Origin: Cognatishimia coralii
GTDB taxonomy: Bacteria > Pseudomonadota > Alphaproteobacteria > Rhodobacterales > Rhodobacteraceae
Reading direction: 5' to 3'
Assembly: GCF_037478305.1 (NCBI RefSeq)
Contig: NZ_JBBGAZ010000004.1
Coordinates: forward strand, 186,001-250,000
DNA length: 64,000 nucleotides
The notes beneath the pieces are model-generated. The model had not been told where the DNA came from and made no database searches. It saw only the letters and a program-made list of their open reading frames with translations. Below are positions 17,475 through 26,225 of this stretch, piece by piece. Numbering within the stretch: the first letter of the stretch is position 1; each line of letters opens with the position of its first letter. The position numbers and the translations under genes were made by a program.

Positions 17475-17930
17475 ATGCTTGATGATCTCGACCGCCGCAT
17501 TCTGCGGCGCATGCAATTCAATCCGGATCAGTCGATTCCTGATCTCGCCGATGCTCTGGGCGTCACATCCTCGCGCCTGACGCGACGGCTGGAGCGCCTG
17601 CGCGAGGCAGGCATCCTGCGCGGCATCCGCGCGGTGATTGACTGGCGTGCCTTGGGATTTGAGGTCGAGGTGTCTTTGCGCGTGACGCTCGACAAAACCC
17701 AAACCCGCGCCTTTGACGATTTCATCGAAGCCGCCCGCGGTATTGCCGAAGTCATCGAAATCCAGACCTTCCTTGGCCGCGTCGACGTGCGCCTCTCGGT
17801 GATTGCACGTGACATGCCGCACTACCAGCAGATCTATCGCGACAAGATCCTCGCCTTACCCCATATCGCCGACATCGAGGCCCTGATGCATGTCGCCCGC
17901 ATCAAAGCCGAAGAAAGCCTGCCGCTATGA
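17475..17930 (+). CDS. Lrp/AsnC family transcriptional regulator
   Basis: 151-aa regulator. An N-terminal helix-turn-helix (about 1-55: DDLDRRILRRMQ, IPDLADALGVTSSRLTRRLERL) is joined to a C-terminal RAM ligand-binding domain (about 65-145). The family senses amino acids and binds DNA as octamers. Being divergent from ilvC, it may regulate branched-chain amino acid synthesis. Its last four bases overlap the start of a second Lrp/AsnC gene (ATGA), so the two are translated together. Confidence 0.9.
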   Translation: MLDDLDRRILRRMQFNPDQSIPDLADALGVTSSRLTRRLERLREAGILRGIRAVIDWRALGFEVEVSLRVTLDKTQTRAFDDFIEAARGIAEVIEIQTFLGRVDVRLSVIARDMPHYQQIYRDKILALPHIADIEALMHVARIKAEESLPL

Positions 17931-18382
17931 TGGAGCTGGACGAGATCGACCGCGCGCTGATCAAAGCGCTGAGCAAAGACGCCACCCAATCTGCGGGCGC
18001 CTTGGGGCGGAAGCTTGACCTCAGCCAGCCAGCCACATGGCGTCGCATCAAACGGTTAGAGTCCGAGGGCATCCTTGCTGGACGAACGCTCGATCTGGAT
18101 CGAGAGAAACTGGGCTTTGGCGTGACCGTTTTTCTGGGCGTCAAACTCGCCACTAAGGGACGCGTGAGCCTTGATGACTTCGAGCGCGCCGTAACGGCCA
18201 TCCCCGAAGTGCAGCGGGTCGAGCACGTCCTAGGCATGTATGACTATCGCCTGCGCGTCACCGCCCGCGATATCGCTGATTTCGAACGTGTGCTGCGCCG
18301 CCGGATCATGACACTTCCCGGCGTCGGCGATGTCGAGGCCAACGTGTTGCTCAGCGAAGAACGCAGGCCCGGACCGCTTTAG
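17927..18382 (+). CDS. Second Lrp/AsnC family regulator, coupled to the first
   Basis: 151-aa paralogue of the preceding regulator with the same layout: DEIDRALIKALSKDATQ and LDLSQPATWRRIKRLESEGI form the winged helix, followed by a RAM domain. The start ATG sits inside the previous stop (ATGA). Equal length and tight coupling suggest that the two proteins form mixed oligomers; this is inference. Confidence 0.9.
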   Translation: MMELDEIDRALIKALSKDATQSAGALGRKLDLSQPATWRRIKRLESEGILAGRTLDLDREKLGFGVTVFLGVKLATKGRVSLDDFERAVTAIPEVQRVEHVLGMYDYRLRVTARDIADFERVLRRRIMTLPGVGDVEANVLLSEERRPGPL

Positions 18383-18474
18383 GTCTGATCCAAACCAAGA
18401 AAGCGTCGATTTAGCCCTAGGCAGCTTGGAGTTTGGCCGCCACTATAACTAGGTAGATGATTTCGGAGGAACCT

Positions 18475-19599
18475 ATGGCATTGTTGAACACGATTGATCC
18501 CGACGGCTTGGACGAATTTTCCGTGGTCTTCACAGACCGGTCACTCAACCACATGTCCGCGAGCTTTCAGCAGGTCATGCGCGACATCTCGGGGATGCTC
18601 AAAGAGGTCTATAATGCCGACGCGGTGGCCCTGATCCCCGGCGGTGGCACCTACGGCATGGAGGCCGTCGCCCGCCAGTTCGCCCGTGATGCCAAGACCC
18701 TCGTGGTGCGCAACGGCTGGTTCTCCTACCGTTGGAGCCAGATTTTTGAATCCGCAGGATTTGCCGCTGAAAGCACGGTGATGAAAGCGCGTCAGACCGG
18801 CAATGGCGCCACCGAACCTTTCGCACCTGCGCCGATCGAAGATGTGGTGGCCAAGATCCACGAGCAGCAGCCGGATGTGGTCTTTGCCCCGCATGTGGAA
18901 ACCTCCGCAGGTGTGATCCTGCCCGATGACTACGTAACGGCCATGGCCGCCGCGGCCCATGAGGTTGGTGCCTTGATGGTGCTCGACTGTATCGCCTCTG
19001 GTTGCGCTTGGGTCGACATGAAGGCGACCGATGTTGATGTGCTGATCTCTGCACCGCAAAAGGGGTGGTCAGCGTCTCCGTCGGCTGGTCTTGTGATGAT
19101 GGGCGAACGCGCTTTGGCGCGGCTGGATCAGACCGAAAGCGACAGTTTCGCCATCGATCTCAAAAAATGGCACGCCATCATGCAGGCCTATGAGAACGGC
19201 GGCCACGCCTATCACGCCACCATGCCGACCGATGCGCTGAAAGCCTTCCGCGATACAATGCTAGAGACGCGGGACTACGGCTTTGAAAAATTGCGCGAGG
19301 CCCAATGGGAACTGGGCAATCAGGTGCGCGCTATGCTCAAGGGCAAGGGCGTGACCTCTGTCGCCGCCGAAGGGTTCGGAGCACCGGGAGTCGTGGTCAG
19401 CTACACTGGCGACCCAGCCATCCAAAACGGAAGCAAATTCAGCGCTTTAGGCATGCAGATCGCGGCGGGCGTGCCATTGGCCTGTGACGAGCCAGAGGGC
19501 TTCATGACCTTCCGGCTTGGGCTCTTTGGTCTGGACAAGCTCTATGATGTGGACGCCATCGTGGCGCGACTAAAGGCGGCCTTGGATCAGGTGCTCTAG
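18475..19599 (+). CDS. Class V PLP-dependent aminotransferase (alanine/serine-glyoxylate type)
   Basis: 374-aa aminotransferase of fold type I, class V. VALIPGGGTYGMEA near residue 55 binds the cofactor phosphate, VLDCIASG carries the Asp that pairs with the pyridine nitrogen, and the Schiff-base Lys is in ISAPQKGWSASP (about 195). The group includes alanine-glyoxylate and serine-glyoxylate transaminases; the true donor and acceptor are not determined. The ATG at 18475 has CGGAGGAAC before it; the frame is open six codons earlier. Confidence 0.85.
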   Translation: MALLNTIDPDGLDEFSVVFTDRSLNHMSASFQQVMRDISGMLKEVYNADAVALIPGGGTYGMEAVARQFARDAKTLVVRNGWFSYRWSQIFESAGFAAESTVMKARQTGNGATEPFAPAPIEDVVAKIHEQQPDVVFAPHVETSAGVILPDDYVTAMAAAAHEVGALMVLDCIASGCAWVDMKATDVDVLISAPQKGWSASPSAGLVMMGERALARLDQTESDSFAIDLKKWHAIMQAYENGGHAYHATMPTDALKAFRDTMLETRDYGFEKLREAQWELGNQVRAMLKGKGVTSVAAEGFGAPGVVVSYTGDPAIQNGSKFSALGMQIAAGVPLACDEPEGFMTFRLGLFGLDKLYDVDAIVARLKAALDQVL

Positions 19600-19602
19600 G
19601 GC

Positions 19603-19624
19603 TTTCATCTTGCCAAAAATACTC
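19603..19624 (-). repeat. Short intergenic motif, copy 1
   Basis: On the minus strand this reads GAGTATTTTTGGCAAGATGA and two more A residues. A near-identical copy in the opposite orientation lies at 20941-20961. Both sit just past the ends of genes around the UbiH-type gene. I regard it as a small interspersed element of this genome group; its role is unknown. Confidence 0.5.
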
Positions 19625-19627
19625 ATC

Positions 19628-19652
19628 AGACGGTTTGCCATGCAAACCGTCT
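19628..19652 (-). terminator. Hairpin at the end of the UbiH-type gene
   Basis: AGACGGTTTGC-CAT-GCAAACCGTCT is a perfect 11-bp stem with a three-base loop. It ends on the last base of the convergent hydroxylase's stop codon and lies 28 bases past the aminotransferase stop, so it can serve both. T-rich sequence (complement of CCAAAAATA) follows on the minus strand only after about ten bases, so termination efficiency is uncertain. Confidence 0.6.
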
Positions 19653-20851
19653 TACCGCACACCAAGACCCATTTGCATGAGGGTCTTGCGCACCGGGGCC
19701 AGCCCGTAAAGCGCATTAAGCCCCATAGCACGCGCGTCGCGTAAAAGCGGAGCTTCAACCATCGAGGCGCGGTTCAGCATATCGATGCCGCGCACCCGCA
19801 GACTGATGTCGCCATGGCGTTTCCGATGATAGGTGTCCAGCATGTCGCGACTTCCGAGGGCATCCGGAGAGGCCTGTGCCAGATCCAACAGAGCGCCAAG
19901 ATCCGCCAAGGACATATTCAGCCCCTGCGCCCCAATCGGCGGCACCACATGTGCAGCCTCTGCGATCAGAGCGATGCGTTCACCAGACATGCGAGAGGCG
20001 ACTTGGCTGATGATCGGCCAGATCGTGCGTTGCGAGGCGAGTTTCAGCGGGCCGTAAAGCCCCGCGCTGCGGGTCGTCATCGCGTCTTCGAAGGCTTTGT
20101 CCTCTAGATTAAACAGTGCTTGTGCTTTGGCACTACGTTCCATCCACACAAGGGCGGAGCAGGGCTGGCCGTCGCGGTCTGGAAGCGGCACTAGAGTAAA
20201 TGGTCCACCAGTGCGATGGATCTCGGTTGAGACATTTTCATGTGGGATCGGGTGGGTCACCGCGAGGGCCAGGGCTTTCTGGCCATAGCGCGTGGTGCGC
20301 ACTGGAATACCGGCCGCCTCGCGCATCGGAGAGCCTCGCCCATCGGCGGCGATCACAAGTTTGCAGGTGCTGACGCTGTCATCGCTGAGGGTCACGCGGG
20401 CTTGGGCGGCTCGGGTGAACAGTGCTTTGGTGCCTGTGCCCAGACGCAGATCCACATTGGGCAAGGTTTGAAGATGCGTCACTATTTCGCGGCGCAAGAG
20501 CCAGTTGGGCAGGTTCCAGCCAAACGGCTTCTCCGAAATTTCGGATGCATTGAATTCTTTGACGATCCGCGCTTTGGGCGTTTCGCCCCCCGCGTCCACA
20601 ATCCGCATGACCTGAAGCGCAGCGGCGTGGTTCTCGAGCCGCGACCAGAGCCCGGCGCGCTCGAGCAATGCCTGTGCAGGCTGCAGGAATGCCGTGGTGC
20701 GCATATCCGCGCCCTTGGTCTCGCGGTCCGTGATCGGGGGCATCGGATCCAGACATTGCACGGTGAAACCCGCTTGCGCCAAAGCGGCTGCTGCGGTCAG
20801 GCCAGCGATGCCCCCGCCCGAGATCACGATATCGAAATGCTGCACGCTCAT
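19652..20851 (-). CDS. UbiH/UbiF/COQ6-type FAD-dependent hydroxylase
   Basis: About 399-aa flavoprotein monooxygenase of the ubiquinone-biosynthesis hydroxylase family, adding an oxygen atom to the quinone ring precursor at the membrane. The N-terminal FAD-binding motif is VISGGGIAGLTAAAALAQAG, the DG motif is VIAADGRGSPMREAAG (about 165), and the second FAD motif is ALIAEAAHVVPPIGAQGLNMSLAD, where the usual GDAAH reads AEAAH. The ATG at 20851 with AGAGGAGT before it is preferred to a GTG two codons upstream. Which ring position it acts on cannot be told. Confidence 0.88.
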   Translation of the reverse strand: MSVQHFDIVISGGGIAGLTAAAALAQAGFTVQCLDPMPPITDRETKGADMRTTAFLQPAQALLERAGLWSRLENHAAALQVMRIVDAGGETPKARIVKEFNASEISEKPFGWNLPNWLLRREIVTHLQTLPNVDLRLGTGTKALFTRAAQARVTLSDDSVSTCKLVIAADGRGSPMREAAGIPVRTTRYGQKALALAVTHPIPHENVSTEIHRTGGPFTLVPLPDRDGQPCSALVWMERSAKAQALFNLEDKAFEDAMTTRSAGLYGPLKLASQRTIWPIISQVASRMSGERIALIAEAAHVVPPIGAQGLNMSLADLGALLDLAQASPDALGSRDMLDTYHRKRHGDISLRVRGIDMLNRASMVEAPLLRDARAMGLNALYGLAPVRKTLMQMGLGVR

Positions 20852-20940
20852 GGGCACTCCTCTTTGCCTGACATTTAGGCCTGTTGCGCGAGGCGGGAAA
20901 GGGGCAACTTGCCGCTGCGCGAGCGGCCCGCGAAGGATTT

Positions 20941-20961
20941 GAGTATTTCGGGCAAGATGAA
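20941..20961 (+). repeat. Short intergenic motif, copy 2
   Basis: GAGTATTTCGGGCAAGATGA, followed by A; differs from copy 1 at 19603 by two bases and lies in inverted orientation to it. It sits between the divergently arranged ends of the nucleotidase gene and the hydroxylase start. Confidence 0.5.
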
Positions 20962-20967
20962 TGCGGG

Positions 20968-21612
20968 TCAGAGAAGCTGGCTTAGGAACGCGCCGAGGTC
21001 GTTTGTGTGGTGCTGGAGGTGCGGCTCGTTTTTGGCGTCTGGTGCGACGAGTACGGTTTTTAGGCCCATGTCGTGTGGAACCTTCAGGTTGCGATGATCG
21101 TCCTCGAACATGGCAGCTTTCGTGGGGTCCAGCCCGTCTTTGGCAAAAACAGTTTCAAAGGCGATGCGTTCCGGTTTCGGAAAGTATCCAGCGTGTTCAA
21201 TGCCATAGATCTTTTCAAAAGGGGCGCTGAGCCCGCGCGCTGCAAGAACGTTGCGCGCATAGGGGGCTGAGCCATTGGTGTAGACGATCTTGCGTCCCGG
21301 TAAATCTGCGATCATGTCGGCCAGCTGTGGATCGGGATCGAGCACGGAGAAATCGATATCGTGGACTTCGTGCAGATAAGGATCAGGATCAATGTCGTGC
21401 ACACGCATGAGGCCAGCAAGCGTGGTGCCATAGTCGCGCCAGTAGGTGGCGCGAAGCCGGTCGGCTTCGGCTTGGTCTACGCCGACTTCGCGCATGACAT
21501 AGCGGGTCATGCGGTCTTCGATCTGATCGAAAAGCCTCATTTCGGGCGGGTAAAGCGTGTGGTCCAGATCAAAGACCCAGGTGGTCACATGAGAGAAAGC
21601 GTGTTTTGGCAT
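20968..21612 (-). CDS. HAD-family pyrimidine 5'-nucleotidase
   Basis: 214-aa haloacid-dehalogenase-type phosphatase. The catalytic DxD is in WVFDLDHTLYPPE, motif II in IVYTNGSAPYAR, motif III Lys in GYFPKPERIAFE and motif IV in AAMFEDDHRNLKV. The sequence pattern matches the pyrimidine 5'-nucleotidase (SDT1/YjjG-like) subgroup, which dephosphorylates pyrimidine monophosphates. Start ATG at 21612. Monocistronic; divergent from the GntR regulator gene 97 bases away. Confidence 0.87.
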   Translation of the reverse strand: MPKHAFSHVTTWVFDLDHTLYPPEMRLFDQIEDRMTRYVMREVGVDQAEADRLRATYWRDYGTTLAGLMRVHDIDPDPYLHEVHDIDFSVLDPDPQLADMIADLPGRKIVYTNGSAPYARNVLAARGLSAPFEKIYGIEHAGYFPKPERIAFETVFAKDGLDPTKAAMFEDDHRNLKVPHDMGLKTVLVAPDAKNEPHLQHHTNDLGAFLSQLL

Positions 21613-21708
21613 GTGCGAGACCCTAGGAGGCTTGGGTGCGAAGTCAATCTGTCCCTTGCAAGTTAATCAAGGGGATGCATAGTCTGTCGCATTCTGAGGA
21701 GTGACACC

Positions 21709-22347
21709 ATGAGCCAAAACCGCGGGCAAACCCGGGACGCCTATTCGCTGATTTTGGAGGCGATTGATCATGGCGAATATAAGCCAGGGGATCGTTTGGT
21801 TGAAAGCGATCTGGCAGAGCGCTTTGGGGTCTCGCGCACGCCAATCCGTGAGGCGTTGCAACGGTTGGAAACGCAATCCTTGCTGGCACGCGATGGGCGG
21901 AGCTTGATTGTCGCATCCCTAGATCACAACCAGCTTTCAGAGCTTTATCTGGTGCGTACCGAACTCGAAGGTCTTGCGGCGCGGCTGGCTGCGCGCCATG
22001 CGGCGGTCGAAGAGGTTAAAGTGCTGCGCGACATGGTCGAAGAAGACAAAGCAATTGTCGACGATCCTACGGCTCTGTCTCGCGCGAACCGGCGGTTTCA
22101 CAAAATGATCCATCTGGCGTCCCACAACCGTTATCTGGTGCAGCAACTGGATCTGGTGCACCGCACGATGGCGCTCATGGCGACCACGTCTTTGGCCGTC
22201 GAAGGGCGGGGCGTTGTGGCCTTGCAAGAACATGCTGCAATAGTTGAGGCTATTGCAAACCGTGACGAGGATGGCGCCTACCAAGCGCTCAAAAGCCATA
22301 TCTCCGAGGCATTTGAAACACGCATCAAACTAAGTGCTGACAGCTGA
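21709..22347 (+). CDS. GntR family regulator with FCD domain
   Basis: 212-aa regulator. The winged helix is N-terminal (about 10-75: LVESDLAERFGVSRTPIREALQRLE), and an all-helical FCD effector domain follows (about 85-205) with metal-ligand-like residues in ANRRFHKMIHLASHN and LQEHAAIVEA. FadR-type members usually respond to organic acids. GAGGAGTGACACC precedes the ATG. The last 18 bases overlap the convergent glycosyltransferase gene. Confidence 0.88.
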   Translation: MSQNRGQTRDAYSLILEAIDHGEYKPGDRLVESDLAERFGVSRTPIREALQRLETQSLLARDGRSLIVASLDHNQLSELYLVRTELEGLAARLAARHAAVEEVKVLRDMVEEDKAIVDDPTALSRANRRFHKMIHLASHNRYLVQQLDLVHRTMALMATTSLAVEGRGVVALQEHAAIVEAIANRDEDGAYQALKSHISEAFETRIKLSADS

Positions 22348-24228
22348 ATACCCCGCTGTCTGGCCTTCGGCAGTTTGCCCGTGGGTGGTTTTATCCCAGA
22401 AAAATGGCAGAAAGATCAGCTCAAATAGGGCCTTATAGGCCGCAATCGTCGCCATTGGGAAATAGATCACAAAGCAGGTGACCCAAGGGATCAGGCCTCG
22501 CCTGTTTTGTCCCCGCATCGAGAGGCCTGCGATCGTGAAATCAATGAGGGTTGCGGCCCCAAGGGTCACCATTGAGGCCCCTATAAGATGCGGCGACAAA
22601 TCTGCGAGACCGAGCGGCTCTGAAAGTCCAAAGGCCAAGAGCCAGAAACACCACAGAACTGGCGCAAGCAGGAACTGCATAAGGGCCGCGAGAAGGATGA
22701 CATTGAGCCCGATGAACCGCCCGGGCCCAAGGGATTGCAGCAGCAGACCCGGGCGTTTCATATGCACCAGATAGGTGATCATATAGCCCTTGAGCCACCG
22801 CGACCTTTGTCGAACCCAGGACCGAAAGCGGTAGGTGGCTTCTTCTTGGGTGACGGTGAGGGACAGTTCGGTGCGATACCCAAATCGCGCCAGACGGATG
22901 CCGAGGTCCGCGTCTTCGGTGACGTTATGCGCGTCCCATCGGCCAATACGTTCCAAGACATCTCGGCGCATAAAAAGCGTTGTACCACCGAGTGGGATCG
23001 GCACGCCAATGCGGGCCATGCCGCGCAGGATAATTCGAAACCACATGGAATATTCGAGCGTAAAGCAACGTGAGATCCAGTTGGTGTCGGGATTATAATA
23101 GTCCAGAACCCCCTGCACACAGGCCACATCTGGTGCGGCATTGGCAAAATGCGCGGCGATGGTTTCTAGCTGGCGTGGGTCCGGCGCGTCTTCGGCGTCC
23201 CAGATGCCGATGATGTCGCCTCGGCAGAAATCCAGGGCATAGTTCATGGCGCGGGGTTTGGTGGTAAGCCCGCTACCCTGAGGCACTGTCACAACGCGCA
23301 TCCACTGCGGCAAAGTCGTGCGTGCAAGCGTGTCCTGTGTAAGCAGGTCTTTTTCTTCGAGCACCAGCACGACATCCAAAAGTGCCCGCGGATAGGTGAG
23401 CGCGCGGAGCCTGTGGATCAGGGCACCCGCGATCTCGGTTTCTTTGAAAAGCGGCACCAGAACAGAGATTCTGGGCAGGCGGCCAGAGCGTTTTTGTGCC
23501 TTTTTCTCAAGTGCGGGCGTGGCCTGTCTGCTGGCGGCCAAAGCCACGCATTTCATCGCAACACCAATCAAGAGAAAACCCATGGTCAACAGAACCAACA
23601 GGCTGATACTGAACTCTGGGGCAATGTAGAACAAAGCAGTCATCGCCAAGCAAAGCGTCGCGACACAGGCCAAACGAAGCCAGAGTGTCTGCGCCCAGCC
23701 TCGGCAGCTTAGCTCTATTGCCAAACGCGTCTCACAGGCTCGCGTCAGAGAGGTTCCGTGCATCTGGGCCACCACATGCTGGATGTCGCGTTCCTTGGCC
23801 AAAACCATTTTGGGCAGGCGGATATTGGCGGGCAAATGGGGGCGAAGGCGCTCAAACTCCTCGGGCCGACTTGTGGCCAGGATCAGCTGCCCCGGCGTCT
23901 CAATCCATGGCACTGCTGCGTGTTTCAGGCACATCTCGGGTCGCAGAAATTGTTTGAGGCGTGGGTCCGGTGGCGCTTGTCCAAGGTCGATCACCTGGGT
24001 CTGAAGCTCTGCCGCCAAAGCCTCCAGAGCCTGGGTTTCTGTGATCCACCTATTGGAGATCAGAACGTCCGTTAAGCTGGTGTCCCAGACCTTGAGGCGT
24101 TGTTTCGCGTAGATGAACTGTAGAGAGCTTATGTGCCCCGCCTCAAGCAATCGCCGACCAGCGCCAAGATGCGGATCGTCCTGTGCGCGTTGTGTCAGGT
24201 CCGAGAGGGCTGCGTTTTGATAGCCCAT
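22330..24228 (-). CDS. Membrane processive GT2 glycosyltransferase with MshEN-like N-terminus
   Basis: 632-aa inner-membrane protein. Residues 1-150 resemble the type II secretion ATPase N-terminal (MshEN-like) domain that can bind cyclic di-GMP. Two TM helices (about 185-235) precede a cellulose-synthase-like GT2 domain: VPLFKETEIAGALI, DxD in WDAEDAPDP, the acceptor/base in NVTEDADLGIRL and QRSRWLKGY. Four or so TM helices follow. It probably polymerises an exopolysaccharide, but the sugar is unknown. Its ribosome-binding site lies inside the perfect hairpin at 24234-24270. Confidence 0.85.
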   Translation of the reverse strand: MGYQNAALSDLTQRAQDDPHLGAGRRLLEAGHISSLQFIYAKQRLKVWDTSLTDVLISNRWITETQALEALAAELQTQVIDLGQAPPDPRLKQFLRPEMCLKHAAVPWIETPGQLILATSRPEEFERLRPHLPANIRLPKMVLAKERDIQHVVAQMHGTSLTRACETRLAIELSCRGWAQTLWLRLACVATLCLAMTALFYIAPEFSISLLVLLTMGFLLIGVAMKCVALAASRQATPALEKKAQKRSGRLPRISVLVPLFKETEIAGALIHRLRALTYPRALLDVVLVLEEKDLLTQDTLARTTLPQWMRVVTVPQGSGLTTKPRAMNYALDFCRGDIIGIWDAEDAPDPRQLETIAAHFANAAPDVACVQGVLDYYNPDTNWISRCFTLEYSMWFRIILRGMARIGVPIPLGGTTLFMRRDVLERIGRWDAHNVTEDADLGIRLARFGYRTELSLTVTQEEATYRFRSWVRQRSRWLKGYMITYLVHMKRPGLLLQSLGPGRFIGLNVILLAALMQFLLAPVLWCFWLLAFGLSEPLGLADLSPHLIGASMVTLGAATLIDFTIAGLSMRGQNRRGLIPWVTCFVIYFPMATIAAYKALFELIFLPFFWDKTTHGQTAEGQTAGYSAVST

Positions 24229-24233
24229 AAAAC

Positions 24234-24270
24234 TTCGCCTCCAGAGTGCTGACGTTACTCTGGAGGCGAA
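24234..24270 (-). promoter_or_regulatory. Perfect 14-bp hairpin: carA terminator that encloses the glycosyltransferase RBS
   Basis: TTCGCCTCCAGAGT (24234-24247) and ACTCTGGAGGCGAA (24257-24270) pair perfectly around a nine-base loop. On the minus strand it follows carA and is trailed by AGTTTT, as in a terminator. The glycosyltransferase ATG at 24228 starts six bases beyond, and its Shine-Dalgarno GGAGG is part of the stem. Read-through RNA would have a masked ribosome-binding site. Confidence 0.7.
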
Positions 24271-24311
24271 AAATTACCGAATGCTTAAAGTTTTACGAGA
24301 ATTCGCGCGGG

Positions 24312-25472
24312 TCAGGCCGCTTTTGCCTCGTCCATATAGGCTGCGAAACGCTCAAACAGATAGAAGCTGTCCTGCGGGCCCGGGCTTGCCTCTGGGTGAT
24401 GCTGCACGGAATAGACGGGCTTGTCTTTGATGCGGATACCACAGTTGGACCCATCAAAGAGGGACGTATGCGTTTCCATGACATGATCGGGCAGGGTGGC
24501 GCTGTCGACTGCGAAACCGTGGTTCATCGAGGTGATTTCGACCTTGCCGGTTTCGTGATCCTTGACCGGGTGGTTCGCGCCATGGTGGCCGTGGTTCATT
24601 TTGATGGTTTGACCGCCAAGCGCCAGAGCCAGCATCTGGTGGCCCAAGCAGATGCCAAAGACCGGCAGGTCCGCTTTCAGGATTTCCTGGATCATGGGCA
24701 CGGCATATTCGCCTGTTGCCGCAGGGTCGCCAGGGCCGTTGGACAGGAAAACACCGTCCGGGCTATGCGCGAGGATTTCCTCAGCGGTTGCTGTAGCTGG
24801 CAGGACAGTCACATCGCAGCCCGCTGACGCCAGAGACCGCAGGATGTTGCGTTTCGCACCAAAATCGATGGCGACAACCTTGTGACGTGCGTTTTCCTGA
24901 CGCTTGTAGCCCTCAGGCCAGGCCCACCGCATTTCGTCCCACTTATAGCTCTGCACGCAGGTGACCTCTTTGGCCAGATCGAGGCCTTCAAGGCCCACGA
25001 ACTCGCGGGCTTTGGCGACAAGAGCGTCGGTGTCAAACTTGCCCTCAGGATCATGTGCAATCGCCACATGCGGTGCGCCAGCCTGACGGATCGCGCGGGT
25101 CAGGCGGCGGGTGTCGACGCCTCCGATGGCTATGCGGCCACGAGACGCCAGCCAGTCCGACAGATGCCCGGTGGAGCGCCAGTTGGATGGCTCTGTTGGA
25201 TCCCATTTGACCACCATGCCCGCGGCGACCGGATCAGCGGTTTCGTCATCCTCAGGGGTCACGCCTGTGTTGCCGATGTGCGGGAAGGTGAAAGTCACGA
25301 TCTGGCCCGCATAGGATGGGTCGGTCATGATCTCTTGGTAGCCGGTCATCGCTGTGTTGAAACACAGTTCCGCCACCGTCTCGCCGGTTGCGCCAAATCC
25401 GCGTCCGTAAAACAGGGTTCCATCGGCCATAGCAAGGCAGGCAGTCGGTGCTGAAGTGGACGCAAGGGTCAT
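24312..25472 (-). CDS. carA: Carbamoyl-phosphate synthase small subunit
   Basis: 386-aa glutaminase subunit supplying ammonia to CarB for arginine and pyrimidine synthesis. The N-terminal half has the family block YGRGFGATGETVAELCFNTA; the C-terminal GATase1 domain has the nucleophile Cys in FGICLGHQMLALALGG and the His-Glu pair in SVQHHPEASPGP. The ATG at 25472 follows GGAGACTCGCC; the frame is open 17 codons further. carB is not in the window. Confidence 0.97.
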   Translation of the reverse strand: MTLASTSAPTACLAMADGTLFYGRGFGATGETVAELCFNTAMTGYQEIMTDPSYAGQIVTFTFPHIGNTGVTPEDDETADPVAAGMVVKWDPTEPSNWRSTGHLSDWLASRGRIAIGGVDTRRLTRAIRQAGAPHVAIAHDPEGKFDTDALVAKAREFVGLEGLDLAKEVTCVQSYKWDEMRWAWPEGYKRQENARHKVVAIDFGAKRNILRSLASAGCDVTVLPATATAEEILAHSPDGVFLSNGPGDPAATGEYAVPMIQEILKADLPVFGICLGHQMLALALGGQTIKMNHGHHGANHPVKDHETGKVEITSMNHGFAVDSATLPDHVMETHTSLFDGSNCGIRIKDKPVYSVQHHPEASPGPQDSFYLFERFAAYMDEAKAA

Positions 25473-25661
25473 GAGGCGAGTCTCCGGGCTGACAAATTGT
25501 CGGGAAACTAAGATTGAACCCACCGGGCGTCAAGGTCTGGGGTGAAAGTAGAAAGTGTTAAAATACAACAACTTAGCTTTTTTCTTCACAAGTTGCACAG
25601 ACCTTTGCTTTCTTCTATGGTTCAAGCTTCGTATCTGAGACGCATCAAAAGGTGGGCAAAC

Positions 25662-26120
25662 ATGCGTGACACGATCAATGAGGCTTTGAAGCAAGCCATG
25701 CGCGACAAGGCCAAAGAGCGCTTGTCGACCCTGCGTCTGATCAATGCAGCGATTAAAGACATGGACATCTCTTTGCGTGGCGAAGGCCGCGAAGAAGGAG
25801 CCAGCGACGATGACATCCTTAAAATCCTCGCCAAGATGGTGAAGCAGCGCCAGGAAAGCGCGCGCACCTATGAAGAGGGTGGTCGTCTGGATTTGGCAGA
25901 GCGTGAATTCGAAGAGATCAAAGTGATCGAAGAATTCCTACCGCGTCAGCTGGAGGAAACCGAAGTGGTGTCCGCCATCGACACTGCGATCTCGGCAGTC
26001 GGCGCGAGCTCGATCCGCGACATGGGCAAGATCATGGGCGCATTGAAATCCAAATACACCGGCCAGATCGATTTCGCGAAAGCGGGACCGATGGTGAAAG
26101 AGCGTCTGAACCAGCTTTGA
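25662..26120 (+). CDS. GatB/YqeY domain protein
   Basis: 152-aa cytoplasmic protein of the YqeY family, which shares the tail domain of GatB and is thought to bind tRNA. Starts MRDTINEALKQAMRDKAKERLSTLRL (shown here only by its first residues MRDTINEALK) and contains the ISLRGEGREEGASDDDIL and SSIRDMGKIMGALK segments. An AGGTGG lies before the ATG; the open frame upstream of 25662 is not coding. Divergent from carA, the common arrangement in this group. A terminator follows. Confidence 0.92.
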   Translation: MRDTINEALKQAMRDKAKERLSTLRLINAAIKDMDISLRGEGREEGASDDDILKILAKMVKQRQESARTYEEGGRLDLAEREFEEIKVIEEFLPRQLEETEVVSAIDTAISAVGASSIRDMGKIMGALKSKYTGQIDFAKAGPMVKERLNQL

Positions 26121-26128
26121 GCGGACTG

Positions 26129-26172
26129 AATTTCGAGCCATAGAAAAAAATCTCTGTCGGCTCGAAATTTTC
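26129..26172 (+). terminator. Intrinsic terminator of the YqeY gene
   Basis: AATTTCGAGCC (26129-26139) pairs exactly with GGCTCGAAATT (26159-26169) around a 19-base A-rich loop and runs into TTTTC. It begins nine bases after the stop. Confidence 0.75.
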
Positions 26173-26225
26173 ACGATTCAGGTCTTGCGCCTTGGCAGAT
26201 CACATCGTATTCAGCCGCTCACCGT

